In this document: positions 34,610 to 43,719 of the stretch, piece after piece
How positions within the stretch are numbered: the first letter of the stretch is position 1
How the letters are laid out: each line of letters starts with the position of its first letter
DNA from: Soehngenia sp.
Lineage (GTDB): Bacteria > Bacillota > Clostridia > Tissierellales > Tissierellaceae
Direction: 5' to 3'
Length of the DNA stretch: 64,000 nt
NCBI GenBank assembly: GCA_024637045.1
Contig: JAGXFX010000020.1
Span: 1-64,000 of the forward strand
Translations under genes and position numbers: made by a program
The notes under the pieces: model-generated
The model's database searches: none
The model's input: the letters and a program-made list of their open reading frames with translations, nothing else
Told to the model about the DNA's origin: nothing

Positions 34610-37078
34610 TTAAAAACAGATTGTCTTATCCATCAATCCCAATTCCAATGGATCCATAACCAATCCTATAGAATCATCATAGTATTTTTTATGAAGAATC
34701 CAAACCTCACCATCTCCATTTAAGTATACTGCGCCATCATCCTTAAGCTTCTGAAATTGATAGTCATATATTGCAACCGAATATTGCTCTGATTCCTTAA
34801 TTAATTCTGCTTTTTCTTCGAATTTAAGGTCTCTTCCCAAATCCATAATTATATCTTCACCCCTACCCCAATGTGTTATTATCCTTATTGACTTGTCTTC
34901 AATAGGTTCATATATGTCTCCAGCTGTCTTAAAAGCTTGGTTTAATAACCTATTTGGAATCTTACCCTTATTTTCATGCTTATACTTATCTATGGAATCA
35001 GTGTTGCTAGATAATAGCTCGTATAGGCTTGTCTCTATTCTATCTATGTTAATCGGGTAATGTGTCATTTTGGCAATATTTTGATAGAATCTCCTGAAAT
35101 ACTCATCAATTGCTTTGTGGCTTAATATGTTATTATCATAATCTTCAGGAGTATCATTGAAGTGGTTTAAAATTGGGATCATCACCTCCTGTGCAATGCA
35201 AACCTCTTCCATCTTTGAAATATTTTCAACTTCATCCATAGGGTTTATTATCCTCACAATACCTATTTCTCTTTCGCCATTTCGGTTACATCTGCCAGCT
35301 GACTGTGATATAGAATCCAAACCTGTCAGTGATCTAATAACCTCTTCAAATGAAATATCAACCCCTGCTTCAATAAGAGATGTGCTTACAACAAGAATTT
35401 TTTCATGCTCTTCCACAAGCTTTGTCCGATCTTTTAAACCATGTAAGTATTCCTTGATTTCATTCAGCTTGAATTTTCGGTGGGCTGGAGCCATGTTATT
35501 GCTCAAAAAGTATATTCTACATCTTGTTTCACTTGAAGCCAGTTGCTTGGATAGCTTTCTCACTGCCTCGCGAGTATTTAGGATGATCAACAGGGTATCC
35601 ACTTTCTCAAATCTAGATTCAATAAGTTCCTCAATATCTTTCAAGGAGAATCCTTCACTTTTCATTTCGTTGATAACCCTTGTCCTCTGAAAAGCATCCT
35701 CGCAATAGTAATCTTGAACCAAGTCAATTGGTACTCCGTAATCAAGTGGCATAACTCCATATCTGGTCTTCTCATCATAGATCAATTTCTCTAAAGGGGG
35801 TTGGGTGGCAGTACAAAGTACTATTGTTGTATTGAACAATTTCGCCAGTACATTCAACCAACCGTTAAATAATGTTTTGCTTTTTACTGGCACCGCCTGA
35901 AACTCATCAATTATCAATATTGAATTATATAGGCTATGACATCTTCTGATTGACCTTTTATTAGAGGAAAACATTGTATTCAGTAGCTGTACAAGTGTCG
36001 TCAATATAATGGGAGATGTCCAATTCTCAGTTAGGTAATCCCACAAATGATTGTCATCTCTCTCCCTTACAACATCACCATGATGCTCAAGAATAATTAA
36101 ATCCTGTATTGCTTTGAAATCATCACTTATAAGATATTTTCTATAAACATCTGCAGTCTGGTCAATGATTGACTTAAATGGAGCAGTATAAATTATCCTG
36201 TCTTTCTCATGCTTTTTTGCATGAGCAAGAGCAAATCTCATGACGGAAAGGGTTTTTCCTCCACCCGTAGGAACTTGTAATCTGTATATTCCTGTGTTGA
36301 TTTTATGACTTTTCATACACTCTTCTGATATCATATTTCTCAGTTTATCAATCTTGTTTGCAATGGTAAATCTATTAATACTCTCAGAAAGTGTTTTCTC
36401 TGCTTTCTCCCACGAAAATTCAGTGCTTATATCAATCCATTCCTCTTCGTCACTACTTAAAAAGTTTGCAGCATCACTCCAATCTGAATCTATAAGTACT
36501 GACAGAAGCATCCTTGTAAGAATACCCTGTGTTAGAAAGAAATTATATGTGTTTTCTTGGAGGCCTAGAATATCATTGAAGATATTTTGCATCTCATCAT
36601 AGCTTGACTCCATTATCCTTTTAAGATGATCAGCATTGTGCTCTCTGAAATAGTTATTCAGTATCTCTTCGTAGTTATTTATGTATTTTTCAGCAAATCG
36701 GCTTTCGCTATCATCTAAAGATTGCCTCCCACTGATTTTCATCCCGTCAAACAAGCCGTGATGTGCCAATACCACATACTGCAGAGTGTCCTTGGCAAAT
36801 ATGCCTGCAGCACTCATTTTTTTTGTATTAAAACTCTCACTTATATAATGTGTTCCATAAGGTGAATGTGGAACTTTGTCCTTCCTACCATCCTTAGAAT
36901 CCATCAAATATTCTTGCCAATCAATACTATACTTTCCAAGGTCATGCAGTCTAGCTAAAAGCTCTTGAGTGGCTAATAATCCTTTCATCCCTCTGGCTTG
37001 GCTGTTTGAAAGGACTCCTTCGATATGTTCTTTTAAGGTCTGTTTATTATCTCCAACTACTCTAGCATAAAATTCCAT
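34610..37078 (-). CDS. cas3: CRISPR-associated helicase-nuclease Cas3 (HD plus helicase)
   Basis: Effector nuclease-helicase recruited by Cascade to degrade invading DNA. At 822 residues it fuses an N-terminal HD domain (His45-Asp46 in LHDLGK; His106-His107) to a superfamily 2 helicase with Walker A TGGGKT (about 271-276) and Walker B DEFQ (about 391-394). Helicase motif VI appears as SISQSAGRCNRNG. All key residues are present, so the system should be able to interfere. ATG follows AAGGAAGTGA. Its start is 12 bases after cas2. Confidence 0.97.
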   Translation of the reverse strand: MEFYARVVGDNKQTLKEHIEGVLSNSQARGMKGLLATQELLARLHDLGKYSIDWQEYLMDSKDGRKDKVPHSPYGTHYISESFNTKKMSAAGIFAKDTLQYVVLAHHGLFDGMKISGRQSLDDSESRFAEKYINNYEEILNNYFREHNADHLKRIMESSYDEMQNIFNDILGLQENTYNFFLTQGILTRMLLSVLIDSDWSDAANFLSSDEEEWIDISTEFSWEKAEKTLSESINRFTIANKIDKLRNMISEECMKSHKINTGIYRLQVPTGGGKTLSVMRFALAHAKKHEKDRIIYTAPFKSIIDQTADVYRKYLISDDFKAIQDLIILEHHGDVVRERDDNHLWDYLTENWTSPIILTTLVQLLNTMFSSNKRSIRRCHSLYNSILIIDEFQAVPVKSKTLFNGWLNVLAKLFNTTIVLCTATQPPLEKLIYDEKTRYGVMPLDYGVPIDLVQDYYCEDAFQRTRVINEMKSEGFSLKDIEELIESRFEKVDTLLIILNTREAVRKLSKQLASSETRCRIYFLSNNMAPAHRKFKLNEIKEYLHGLKDRTKLVEEHEKILVVSTSLIEAGVDISFEEVIRSLTGLDSISQSAGRCNRNGEREIGIVRIINPMDEVENISKMEEVCIAQEVMIPILNHFNDTPEDYDNNILSHKAIDEYFRRFYQNIAKMTHYPINIDRIETSLYELLSSNTDSIDKYKHENKGKIPNRLLNQAFKTAGDIYEPIEDKSIRIITHWGRGEDIIMDLGRDLKFEEKAELIKESEQYSVAIYDYQFQKLKDDGAVYLNGDGEVWILHKKYYDDSIGLVMDPLELGLMDKTICF

Positions 37079-37090
37079 TAAATCACTTCC

Positions 37091-37384
37091 TTAAAAAATA
37101 ATTGAATCCTTATCAGGATCGTAGGTTCCATCCCTTCCAATTTTCTCTAGCTTGTTTTGCCAGTTTTTACCCAGATTGTAGAACCTCAAGCTGTCATTAT
37201 CAACATTTATAGTGTCTTCTAACTTAGCTTTTAGTGAGATATATTGCGCAGGTGTCACGGAGCATTCAAAGACTGAATTTTGAACTCTCTGGCCATAATC
37301 CTTGCATATTTTGGCTACTCTGTTTAATCTTCTCTGACCATTCTCAATTTTTATCGATACATCATAGCATACAAGAATTACCAT
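37091..37384 (-). CDS. cas2: CRISPR-associated Cas2 (type I-C), placed first in the operon
   Basis: Structural partner of Cas1 in spacer integration. About 97 residues with VCYDVSI and VAKICKDYGQRVQNSVFECSVTP, typical of I-C Cas2. The second ATG (37384) lies 7 bases behind AAGGAGG and is preferred. In standard I-C loci cas2 follows cas1 next to the array; here it heads the operon, 6.6 kb from cas1 and 12 bases before cas3. This looks like a permutation of the gene order, and cas1 has no second cas2 beside it. Confidence 0.96.
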   Translation of the reverse strand: MVILVCYDVSIKIENGQRRLNRVAKICKDYGQRVQNSVFECSVTPAQYISLKAKLEDTINVDNDSLRFYNLGKNWQNKLEKIGRDGTYDPDKDSIIF

Positions 37385-37488
37385 ATCCATACCTCCTTAT
37401 ATATATATTCGACATAATTTTCTGATTTCCTTTAAATATTTACATTTATTTGGAATGTATTGAACTCTTAGCTAAGTTGACTTGATTC

Positions 37489-37506
37489 TGTGATGAAAAT
37501 GTGTTA
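37489..37506 (-). promoter_or_regulatory. Response-regulator-like box upstream of cas2 (copy B)
   Basis: TGTGATG at 37489-37495, four A, then TGTGTTA (5 of 7 match to the heptamer). It belongs to the 37-bp segment that nearly matches 26067-26104 at the other end of the locus. It lies about 105 bases before the cas2 start, between the preceding gene's terminator and the cas promoter region. Confidence 0.45.
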
Positions 37507-37517
37507 TTTAAATAAAA

Positions 37518-37539
37518 ATAACAGGCTCTCACCTGTTAT
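37518..37539 (-). terminator. Terminator overlapping the ECF gene stop
   Basis: An 8-bp stem (37518-37525 with 37532-37539) is followed on the minus strand by T5. The stem bases are shared with the terminator at 26096-26120. Confidence 0.65.
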
Positions 37540-38027
37540 CTCTTTACTCTTATCTTATCTTTAAGAACCATATACAATATACTTGCTGCTACTGCTCCGA
37601 ATAGTCCTTGCATTATATTGGCTGGGAAATTCACTAATGCAGCCTTTGCTCCATACATAAATATCTCTGCCAGATAATAGCCTAGAGCCATTACTACTCC
37701 ACCTATTCCAGCTGCAAGAAGCGGCATTTTTCTTCCCCAGGAGGTATCAAATAACATTCCTGCAACAAATCCTTCCATCCCTTTTGCAACAAAGGTTATT
37801 GGAGCATATACTCCCCAACCCAAAAGAACATCCGCCATAGCTGATCCGATCCCACCTACAAGGAATCCACCTTTCTTGCCGAACATAAAGGCTGCCATGA
37901 ATATTACCATATCTCCAAGGTTTAGATACCCAACACTTGCTGGAGCTGGAATTTGAATAATCATGGTCATCACAACTGTTATTGCCATAAAAACGCCATA
38001 AGTTACAATACTATTTGTTTTCGACAT
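37536..38027 (-). CDS. ECF transporter S component, substrate unknown
   Basis: A 163-residue membrane protein with about six helices and the segment YLNLGDMVIFMAAFMFGKKGGFLVGGIGSAMADVL cut here to its start, of the type seen in vitamin-binding S components of energy-coupling-factor importers. No energising EcfAT genes lie nearby, so it probably shares a common module. ATG follows GAGGTGTAGAG. A 13-bp palindrome lies upstream. The ligand (a vitamin or precursor) cannot be assigned from sequence. Confidence 0.8.
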   Translation of the reverse strand: MSKTNSIVTYGVFMAITVVMTMIIQIPAPASVGYLNLGDMVIFMAAFMFGKKGGFLVGGIGSAMADVLLGWGVYAPITFVAKGMEGFVAGMLFDTSWGRKMPLLAAGIGGVVMALGYYLAEIFMYGAKAALVNFPANIMQGLFGAVAASILYMVLKDKIRVKR

Positions 38028-38088
38028 CTCTACACCTCATTTACTATAATTGTATCGTTACACTAGCCATTATAATTATTATCGTATC

Positions 38089-38101
38089 TACTATTATAGT
38101 A
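38089..38101 (-). promoter_or_regulatory. Palindrome in the promoter region of the ECF S-component gene
   Basis: TACTATTATAGTA is a perfect odd palindrome containing a TATAAT-like -10. A related TTACTATAAT lies at 38041-38050, and GTTAC/GTAAC arms flank the interval. It could be an operator for a vitamin-responsive repressor; this is weakly supported. Confidence 0.3.
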
Positions 38102-38152
38102 ACACTTTTAAAGGTTGAATTCAATACTCTCTGGATAATCTTTTCAATATAA

Positions 38153-38180
38153 AAAAAGAGCTTTACAGCCAGCCCTTTTT
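38153..38180 (-). terminator. Terminator at the corA stop
   Basis: A 10-bp stem with one G-U pair (38153-38162 with 38171-38180) overlaps the corA stop codon and is followed by T7 on the minus strand. Confidence 0.7.
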
Positions 38181-39215
38181 CCTTAAGAATCTTAACATAA
38201 AAACAGTTATAAGTCCCGATATCACCCAAAATAGGAGGTATCCATACTTCCAACCAATCTCAGGGAAATATTTAAAGTTCATCCCATAGACACTGGAAAG
38301 AAATGTAAGAGGTATAAATATCGTTGAAAATATTGTCAGTATCTTCATAACCTCATTTGTCTTGGAACCTACACTTGAAATGTATGTATCAAGCATCCCT
38401 GAACATATATCCCTATAGGTTTCAACAATGTCTATCATTTGGATAACATGATCATAGATATCTCTGAAATACAAGTTTATCCTATCATCCAGCATTGAAA
38501 ATTCACCTCTCGCAAGGGAGCTTGTTAGATTTCTTGTTGGCCACAGTATATTCCTTATGTAAACTAATTCCTTCTTCAAAAAATATATGCTTCCAAGTAT
38601 TTCTTTATGTGGGTTTTCAAGTAATCGATCCTCCACAGAATCAATCTCATTTCCTATTCCTTCAAGCACAAGAAAATAATTATCCACTACAGCATCAATC
38701 AAACTATAATACAATTCAAGAGACCCATGTTTTCTTAAGGATTTTGACTCCTTTAGTCTTTCGTGTATATGTTTAAAGCTGTCAGTATCATATTCCTGAA
38801 AAGTTACCACAATATTCCCCACCAAAATTATGGAAATTTGCTCTGTATCAAGGGTTCCATCCTCTCTGAAAAACAGGTTTTTTGTAACTGTAAATAAGTA
38901 CTTGTCATATTCCTCTACTTTGGAGCTTTGAGATATGTTCAAAATATCCTCCTGTATCAGAGGATGAATATGGAGAAGTTCACTTATATCCTTAACGGTA
39001 TCTGGGTTGCTTAGTCCAATTACATCCAGCCATACTGTTCTACCATCATCATCTATCGAGAATTCCTCAACTGTTCCTAATACTTTGCTGTCAATAGTCT
39101 CTTCAGTGTAATGTGTCAGGACAAGAATCTGTTCTCCTGTCCCTTCTCCAGTATACATAAGCGTCCCAGGGGGAAGATTAACTGTCTTTCCAATATTCTT
39201 AATTTCTCTACCCAT
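38163..39215 (-). CDS. corA: CorA-family magnesium/cobalt transporter
   Basis: A pentameric divalent-cation channel. At 350 residues it has a large cytoplasmic N-terminal domain with PDTVKDISELLHIHPLIQEDIL, a long stalk helix, and two C-terminal membrane helices. The selectivity motif is intact as VYGMNF (GMN). ATG follows GGAGGGGTAGAG. The 69-residue frame overlapping its 3' end is a shadow. Confidence 0.93.
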   Translation of the reverse strand: MGREIKNIGKTVNLPPGTLMYTGEGTGEQILVLTHYTEETIDSKVLGTVEEFSIDDDGRTVWLDVIGLSNPDTVKDISELLHIHPLIQEDILNISQSSKVEEYDKYLFTVTKNLFFREDGTLDTEQISIILVGNIVVTFQEYDTDSFKHIHERLKESKSLRKHGSLELYYSLIDAVVDNYFLVLEGIGNEIDSVEDRLLENPHKEILGSIYFLKKELVYIRNILWPTRNLTSSLARGEFSMLDDRINLYFRDIYDHVIQMIDIVETYRDICSGMLDTYISSVGSKTNEVMKILTIFSTIFIPLTFLSSVYGMNFKYFPEIGWKYGYLLFWVISGLITVFMLRFLRKKGWL

Positions 39216-39295
39216 CTCTACCCCTCCAGGAATTTATTTGCAATACTTTTTATCTTCAAACCTATTATTTCATTCCCCTTAATTAAGCATGAAAA

Positions 39296-39322
39296 AAATA
39301 GGTAGATCAATTCTACCTATTT
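39296..39322 (-). terminator. Terminator after the MATE transporter
   Basis: An 11-bp perfect stem (39296-39306 with 39312-39322) is followed by a T run on the minus strand. Confidence 0.8.
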
Positions 39323-39343
39323 ATACCCAATTATTAGGTTTAA

Positions 39344-40729
39344 TCAAAGTGCTGCAGCTTCTTTTGCAGTCTTGGCACTTATCTGTGCTGCAATTGCTGT
39401 GTTTAATTCAATTCCTTCGTTTCGGATAAGCATAAATGATGCTATGCTGGCAAGAAAATCTGATATTGGGTAAGACAGCCATACGCCCATCGCTCCCATA
39501 TTAAATCCCTTTACTAGAATAATTGACACCGGCAGCATTATCACCAATTGTCGCAATACCGATACTAAAATCGAAGTCTTTGCTCTTCCACTTGCCTGGA
39601 AGTAAAAGATTGAAACATAGTATACACTTATAACTGGAAATATTGCAATCATAATCCTAAAAGCCTTTGTAGCTTCAACAATTATAGCTGGATCATCAAT
39701 AAAAAGTCCTATAAGTTGAGATGCAAATATCATTCCAACCGCCCATATTCCCGAGGTGGCAAGAGCAGCATAAACTATCGTTTTTCTCATCAGGGCTCTT
39801 AGTCTTACGTAATTTCTTGCTCCTACATTGTATGCCGCTATTGGTTGCATTGCTGATGCCATTCCAAAGATGGTTACGAATAGGAACATATATAATTTGG
39901 ACACAACACCAAGGACTATTATCCCCTGGTCGCCTGCTGTACTAGATAGTAGATTGCTTAAAACTCCCATAAGGATACCATCTTCAGCTTCAATAACAAA
40001 TGCTGATACTCCAACCAACAAAATTGGCGCTATTAGTTTAAAGTCCATTCTATATTTCAATGGTATATTGTATTTGTTTCTCATAGCTGTGTAGTGATAG
40101 AATGCGTAACCAAATCCTGCAATTTGAGAGAACGTTGTAGCAATTGCTGCTCCCTGCACACCCATTCCCATACCCTGTACAAGAATAAAGTCAAGTATTA
40201 TATTTATTACTGCTCCTATGCTGGTACTGATAATCGATATCCTTGGATTTCCAAGAGCTATCATATTGTGCGATATAAAAATAGTCATACTTAAAAAAGT
40301 CATACCAATAATTATAATTCCAAGATATGTAGCAGCCATTGAACTTATATTTGCTCCTGCTCCCATTATTCCGACAATTTGATGTCTGAAAAGGAATATT
40401 CCGATTGCTATAGGAATCATAATTGTGAATACAAGAGAGAACCCTGTTTGAAGAACCTGTCTTGCTTTACCTATATTGTTGTTTCCGTTATGTCTTGAAA
40501 AAGCTGTAGCTGTTCCTACTGCTATCATTATACTAATTGCCATTAATATTCTCTGTAGAGGGAAAACCACGATAAGTGCTCCGATTCCGTCTCCACCGAC
40601 TTCTCTTCCTACGAAGAATGTATCCACCATACTATACAATTCACTGACTAGCATGGATAATATTACTGGAATCGAAAACTTAAACAGCAGTTTACTGATT
40701 TTTTCCACTCCAAAATCTTTGTTGCTCAT
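39344..40729 (-). CDS. MATE-family multidrug/cation antiporter
   Basis: An efflux transporter of 461 residues with twelve predicted helices in two similar halves. The N-terminal IPVILSMLVSELYSMVDTFFVGREVGGDGIGAL is the typical MATE opening (written here only as a reference to residues 20-50), with FSRHNGNNN in the first loop. It resembles the MepA subgroup. ATG follows GGAGG. The AraC-type regulator gene lies 140 bases upstream on the same strand; a regulatory link is possible but unproven. Confidence 0.88.
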   Translation of the reverse strand: MSNKDFGVEKISKLLFKFSIPVILSMLVSELYSMVDTFFVGREVGGDGIGALIVVFPLQRILMAISIMIAVGTATAFSRHNGNNNIGKARQVLQTGFSLVFTIMIPIAIGIFLFRHQIVGIMGAGANISSMAATYLGIIIIGMTFLSMTIFISHNMIALGNPRISIISTSIGAVINIILDFILVQGMGMGVQGAAIATTFSQIAGFGYAFYHYTAMRNKYNIPLKYRMDFKLIAPILLVGVSAFVIEAEDGILMGVLSNLLSSTAGDQGIIVLGVVSKLYMFLFVTIFGMASAMQPIAAYNVGARNYVRLRALMRKTIVYAALATSGIWAVGMIFASQLIGLFIDDPAIIVEATKAFRIMIAIFPVISVYYVSIFYFQASGRAKTSILVSVLRQLVIMLPVSIILVKGFNMGAMGVWLSYPISDFLASIASFMLIRNEGIELNTAIAAQISAKTAKEAAAL

Positions 40730-40868
40730 AATAAAACCTCCAGTTGATATGTCTATTCTATCATCCTGGAGGAATTAAGCTATCCACTGGCTTTGGGACT
40801 ATTCGGGATTATTATGGGCAAATTGGAAATATTGATTTTTCGACAAACCTTAAGATAGTACATTTTTT

Positions 40869-42839
40869 TTACTTGTTTTGTCCATAGTTAAGCGTATAGA
40901 GTATACAACCATTGGGTTTAACAGTAGCTAATATGTTGAAAACAGTAGCTTTTTTACCGTAGTAGAAGCTGACATTAGGGTGAACATAATTGTCAAGAAG
41001 CGTCCATTGCTCACCTGAAAGCCTTTCAGGCTTTCCAAGAAATACCCACTTGTCATATACCGACCCGTAGCTTCTATTTAGGTCGTATTTGCTAATCTGA
41101 AAATCTCCGTCCATGTTATACAGATTTATTGATATCTTCTTTTCCTTCAATTTTGTTGGCAGGCTGTGACTGTAGATATCCTCCTGTGTTACCTTGGAAG
41201 GATTGTAAAGTAGTATCTGGTAGCCTTTCTCCGATCTGCAGACTAAATATCCCTCTCCCTTATCGAGTACTTCATCACCTAGAAGGGATAGAAATTTGAA
41301 GGAATAGAATGATGGTTTGTTCAAGTAGTTTGCGGTAAATAACCCACTACCTCCAAAGAATGTCTCATTATCAAGAACAGTGTCCTTTGTAATTTCATCC
41401 ATCATCTGAAAAACCATTCTTCTGTTATCTACAGTGTAGCTATGTAGAATATAAGGTGCCATAAAAAGTGTATCGTGGTTCTGATTTATTTCTTCCAATG
41501 GAAAAACCGGGTCTAACTCTTCCGGGTTCTTATCCAGCCACTTGTCCAAATTGTCATATATACGTGTAAATGTCTTTTTAAAGTCCTCAATAATGTACTT
41601 TTCAACATTTCTTGTTGAGATTATTGGAAATAAGTTCAAGTCTTCAAGAAACTCCAGAATGTTTTCAACCCTCGTCCAATTGATGAACATTTTATTTTTT
41701 CCTCTGTATATATCCATATTGTTGGAGAAAAGATTGTTTACAATACAGTATTTAAAACCAATCTCACTTTGTATCTCTCGAAGAACTTTCCTATTTTCTT
41801 CTTCAAGAAGAAGGGATATATCTCCAAGATCAACTACAACCGGTTTTAAAACATCTTCGATCGACTCCTTTTTCAAGTCTAAATCAAGCTTAAAAATCCT
41901 GTTGTCAAAGTTAAACCTTTCATAATCAGTCAAGTATCCTTCCAGATATGGAAGTGCCTCCTTAAGGCTTAAGTAATTTATTTTTCTCATTTTTTCCAAC
42001 TGCTTTTCTGAAACCTTGTTGTTTTTTCTGTATTGGACGGGAGTGCAGTTGTAGTGGATCTTAAAGTGTTTGTTGTAATACCTTGGATGAGAAAATCCGA
42101 CTTCTTCAGAAATCTCACTTATGGATTTGTCAGTATTAATAAGCAGCTTTGTCGATTCTTCAACTCTTATCTGATTAAGGTATTCATTAAAACCATGGCC
42201 AAATACTTCCTTGATCTTGTATGAAAGATATTGGGAGCTTAGGAATTCCTGCTTTGCAATATCCTGAAGACTTACCTTCTCCATGTAATTATTGCTTAAA
42301 TACTTCATTATTCTATGATATCTTTCCAGTTGAATCTCATCCTCTTTAAGAGTTTCCTCATCATAAAACAGATAATGGAAATTGTTCAAGAGATGATACA
42401 TCAATGACAGCAGATTATCTTCAATCTGGTCTTCATAGTCATCAAGCTTTGAAATGGCCTCATAAACAAGAACTGAAATAAATGTCCTCAGCTGATAATA
42501 CTTTTCTTCTTCCTGTGCATTATCATCTGATGAATTGGTATAATAGAATGTATCCCTTGCATCTTCGTAGTACTTCTCAAAAAAGGCAGGGTCAATTTGA
42601 AGAATAAGAACCAGGTTCTCACCGATACCTTCCATTCTGTATACCTCATTTGGATTGATTATTTCCAGTTCTCTTTTATCGAGAATATAGGTTTCACTTT
42701 CAATCCCAATTCTTACTGACCCCTCAAGTACAAAAATAACCTCAATTGCATCTTGCCAGTGAAGAGGATACTGATCAATAGAAGCCAGGTATATATTTAT
42801 AGGTAAGTCCTTCATATACTCTATGTATTCTTTCCTCAT
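40869..42839 (-). CDS. AraC-family regulator with shortened GH39-like C-terminal domain
   Basis: A 656-residue protein. An N-terminal cupin (about 10-80; HWQDAIEVIFVLEGSV) is followed by a double AraC helix-turn-helix (about 175-272; ISEISEEVGFSHPRYYNKHFK). The C-terminal part resembles GH39 beta-xylosidases (INWTRVENILEFLEDLNLFPII; later GGSGLFTANYLNKPSFYSFKFLSLLGD). The barrel middle that carries the catalytic Asn-Glu-Pro motif seems to be missing, so the domain is probably a ligand sensor rather than an enzyme. ATG follows AAAGGAG. No sugar-use genes are adjacent. Confidence 0.8.
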   Translation of the reverse strand: MRKEYIEYMKDLPINIYLASIDQYPLHWQDAIEVIFVLEGSVRIGIESETYILDKRELEIINPNEVYRMEGIGENLVLILQIDPAFFEKYYEDARDTFYYTNSSDDNAQEEEKYYQLRTFISVLVYEAISKLDDYEDQIEDNLLSLMYHLLNNFHYLFYDEETLKEDEIQLERYHRIMKYLSNNYMEKVSLQDIAKQEFLSSQYLSYKIKEVFGHGFNEYLNQIRVEESTKLLINTDKSISEISEEVGFSHPRYYNKHFKIHYNCTPVQYRKNNKVSEKQLEKMRKINYLSLKEALPYLEGYLTDYERFNFDNRIFKLDLDLKKESIEDVLKPVVVDLGDISLLLEEENRKVLREIQSEIGFKYCIVNNLFSNNMDIYRGKNKMFINWTRVENILEFLEDLNLFPIISTRNVEKYIIEDFKKTFTRIYDNLDKWLDKNPEELDPVFPLEEINQNHDTLFMAPYILHSYTVDNRRMVFQMMDEITKDTVLDNETFFGGSGLFTANYLNKPSFYSFKFLSLLGDEVLDKGEGYLVCRSEKGYQILLYNPSKVTQEDIYSHSLPTKLKEKKISINLYNMDGDFQISKYDLNRSYGSVYDKWVFLGKPERLSGEQWTLLDNYVHPNVSFYYGKKATVFNILATVKPNGCILYTLNYGQNK

Positions 42840-43039
42840 GGCCTACTCCTTTCCCTGTGTTTCTTAATCTATACCCAAGAATTGAATTAGTATAATTGAG
42901 TTTTACTTTTCAACCTCAAATGCAACTCACCCTGCATACTGATCTTAGTAATGAACTTCGAATTTCTTCCCTTAATTTTACCACTTTATTAACTTAAAGA
43001 CTACCGCTTCCCTTGTATAAAGGAAAAAAAGATCTCCAA

Positions 43040-43708
43040 TTAATAGAAATCCTTTCGACTATATATTTTTTTTGATATTAGATAGGAGATAAAGTATATT
43101 ATCAAAGCGAATCCAAGCAATCCTGAAATAACGATTCCAGGTGAAATATTCATCAAAGTGGGGGGCAACTCTGGCACACCATTAATCTTAATCAATCTTG
43201 TAAAAAAGCTTGGTAAAACAATCAGAATCATAAGTGACAGCTGATTAAAAGCCTTTGATTTTCCTATACTAAGATAATTAATTGGTATGTAAATTGATAA
43301 TACAAACCAGGTTAGTGCTATTGCCACTATAGCTCCGAAAAGAGTAAAGTTCTGTCCTTCCTGAAATCCTGAGACCTGTAGTGCATGTATGCCCCTTGTT
43401 GTCAGAATCATAAATATTGCTATGGAAATAGGTTGTAGTACCAAAAATACGTACTTCTCCAAAACAACAAGCTTTCTATCAATGGGGAGACTATTAATAA
43501 TCAAGTCAGACTTTACCCTTTCATCCTGTTGGCTTAGCACAATTACAAGATAATAACTCTGAAAAAACAACAGATAACCAAAAATTAATTGTCCCAGCAA
43601 CTTGTCCTGAGTAAAAGAAGCAATAATACTCCATATTATAACCAGTAATCCAATAAAAATAATCGGCTTCCTTGATAGGATAATATCCCTTTTCAATAAT
43701 GAAATCAT
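43040..43708 (-). CDS. ABC-2 type transporter permease
   Basis: A membrane protein of about 222 residues with six helices, opening MISLLKRDIILSRK as ABC-2 permeases do. ATG at 43708 follows AGGAGATG; the longer frame to 43768 would overlap the preceding permease and is not preferred. It is the last gene of the GntR-ATPase-permease-permease unit. I see no convincing terminator after it in the 200-base gap before the AraC gene. Confidence 0.8.
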   Translation of the reverse strand: MISLLKRDIILSRKPIIFIGLLVIIWSIIASFTQDKLLGQLIFGYLLFFQSYYLVIVLSQQDERVKSDLIINSLPIDRKLVVLEKYVFLVLQPISIAIFMILTTRGIHALQVSGFQEGQNFTLFGAIVAIALTWFVLSIYIPINYLSIGKSKAFNQLSLMILIVLPSFFTRLIKINGVPELPPTLMNISPGIVISGLLGFALIIYFISYLISKKIYSRKDFY

Positions 43709-43719
43709 ATAATCATCTC

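Noticed and set aside
38044-38253. A 69-residue ORF at the corA 3' end
   Set aside because: It is a frame shadow of corA that crosses the corA terminator and the ECF promoter region.
42840-43039. Terminator or gene between the ABC-2 permease and the AraC gene
   Set aside because: Only a weak stem with its T run on the wrong side for the minus strand; nothing that can be supported.
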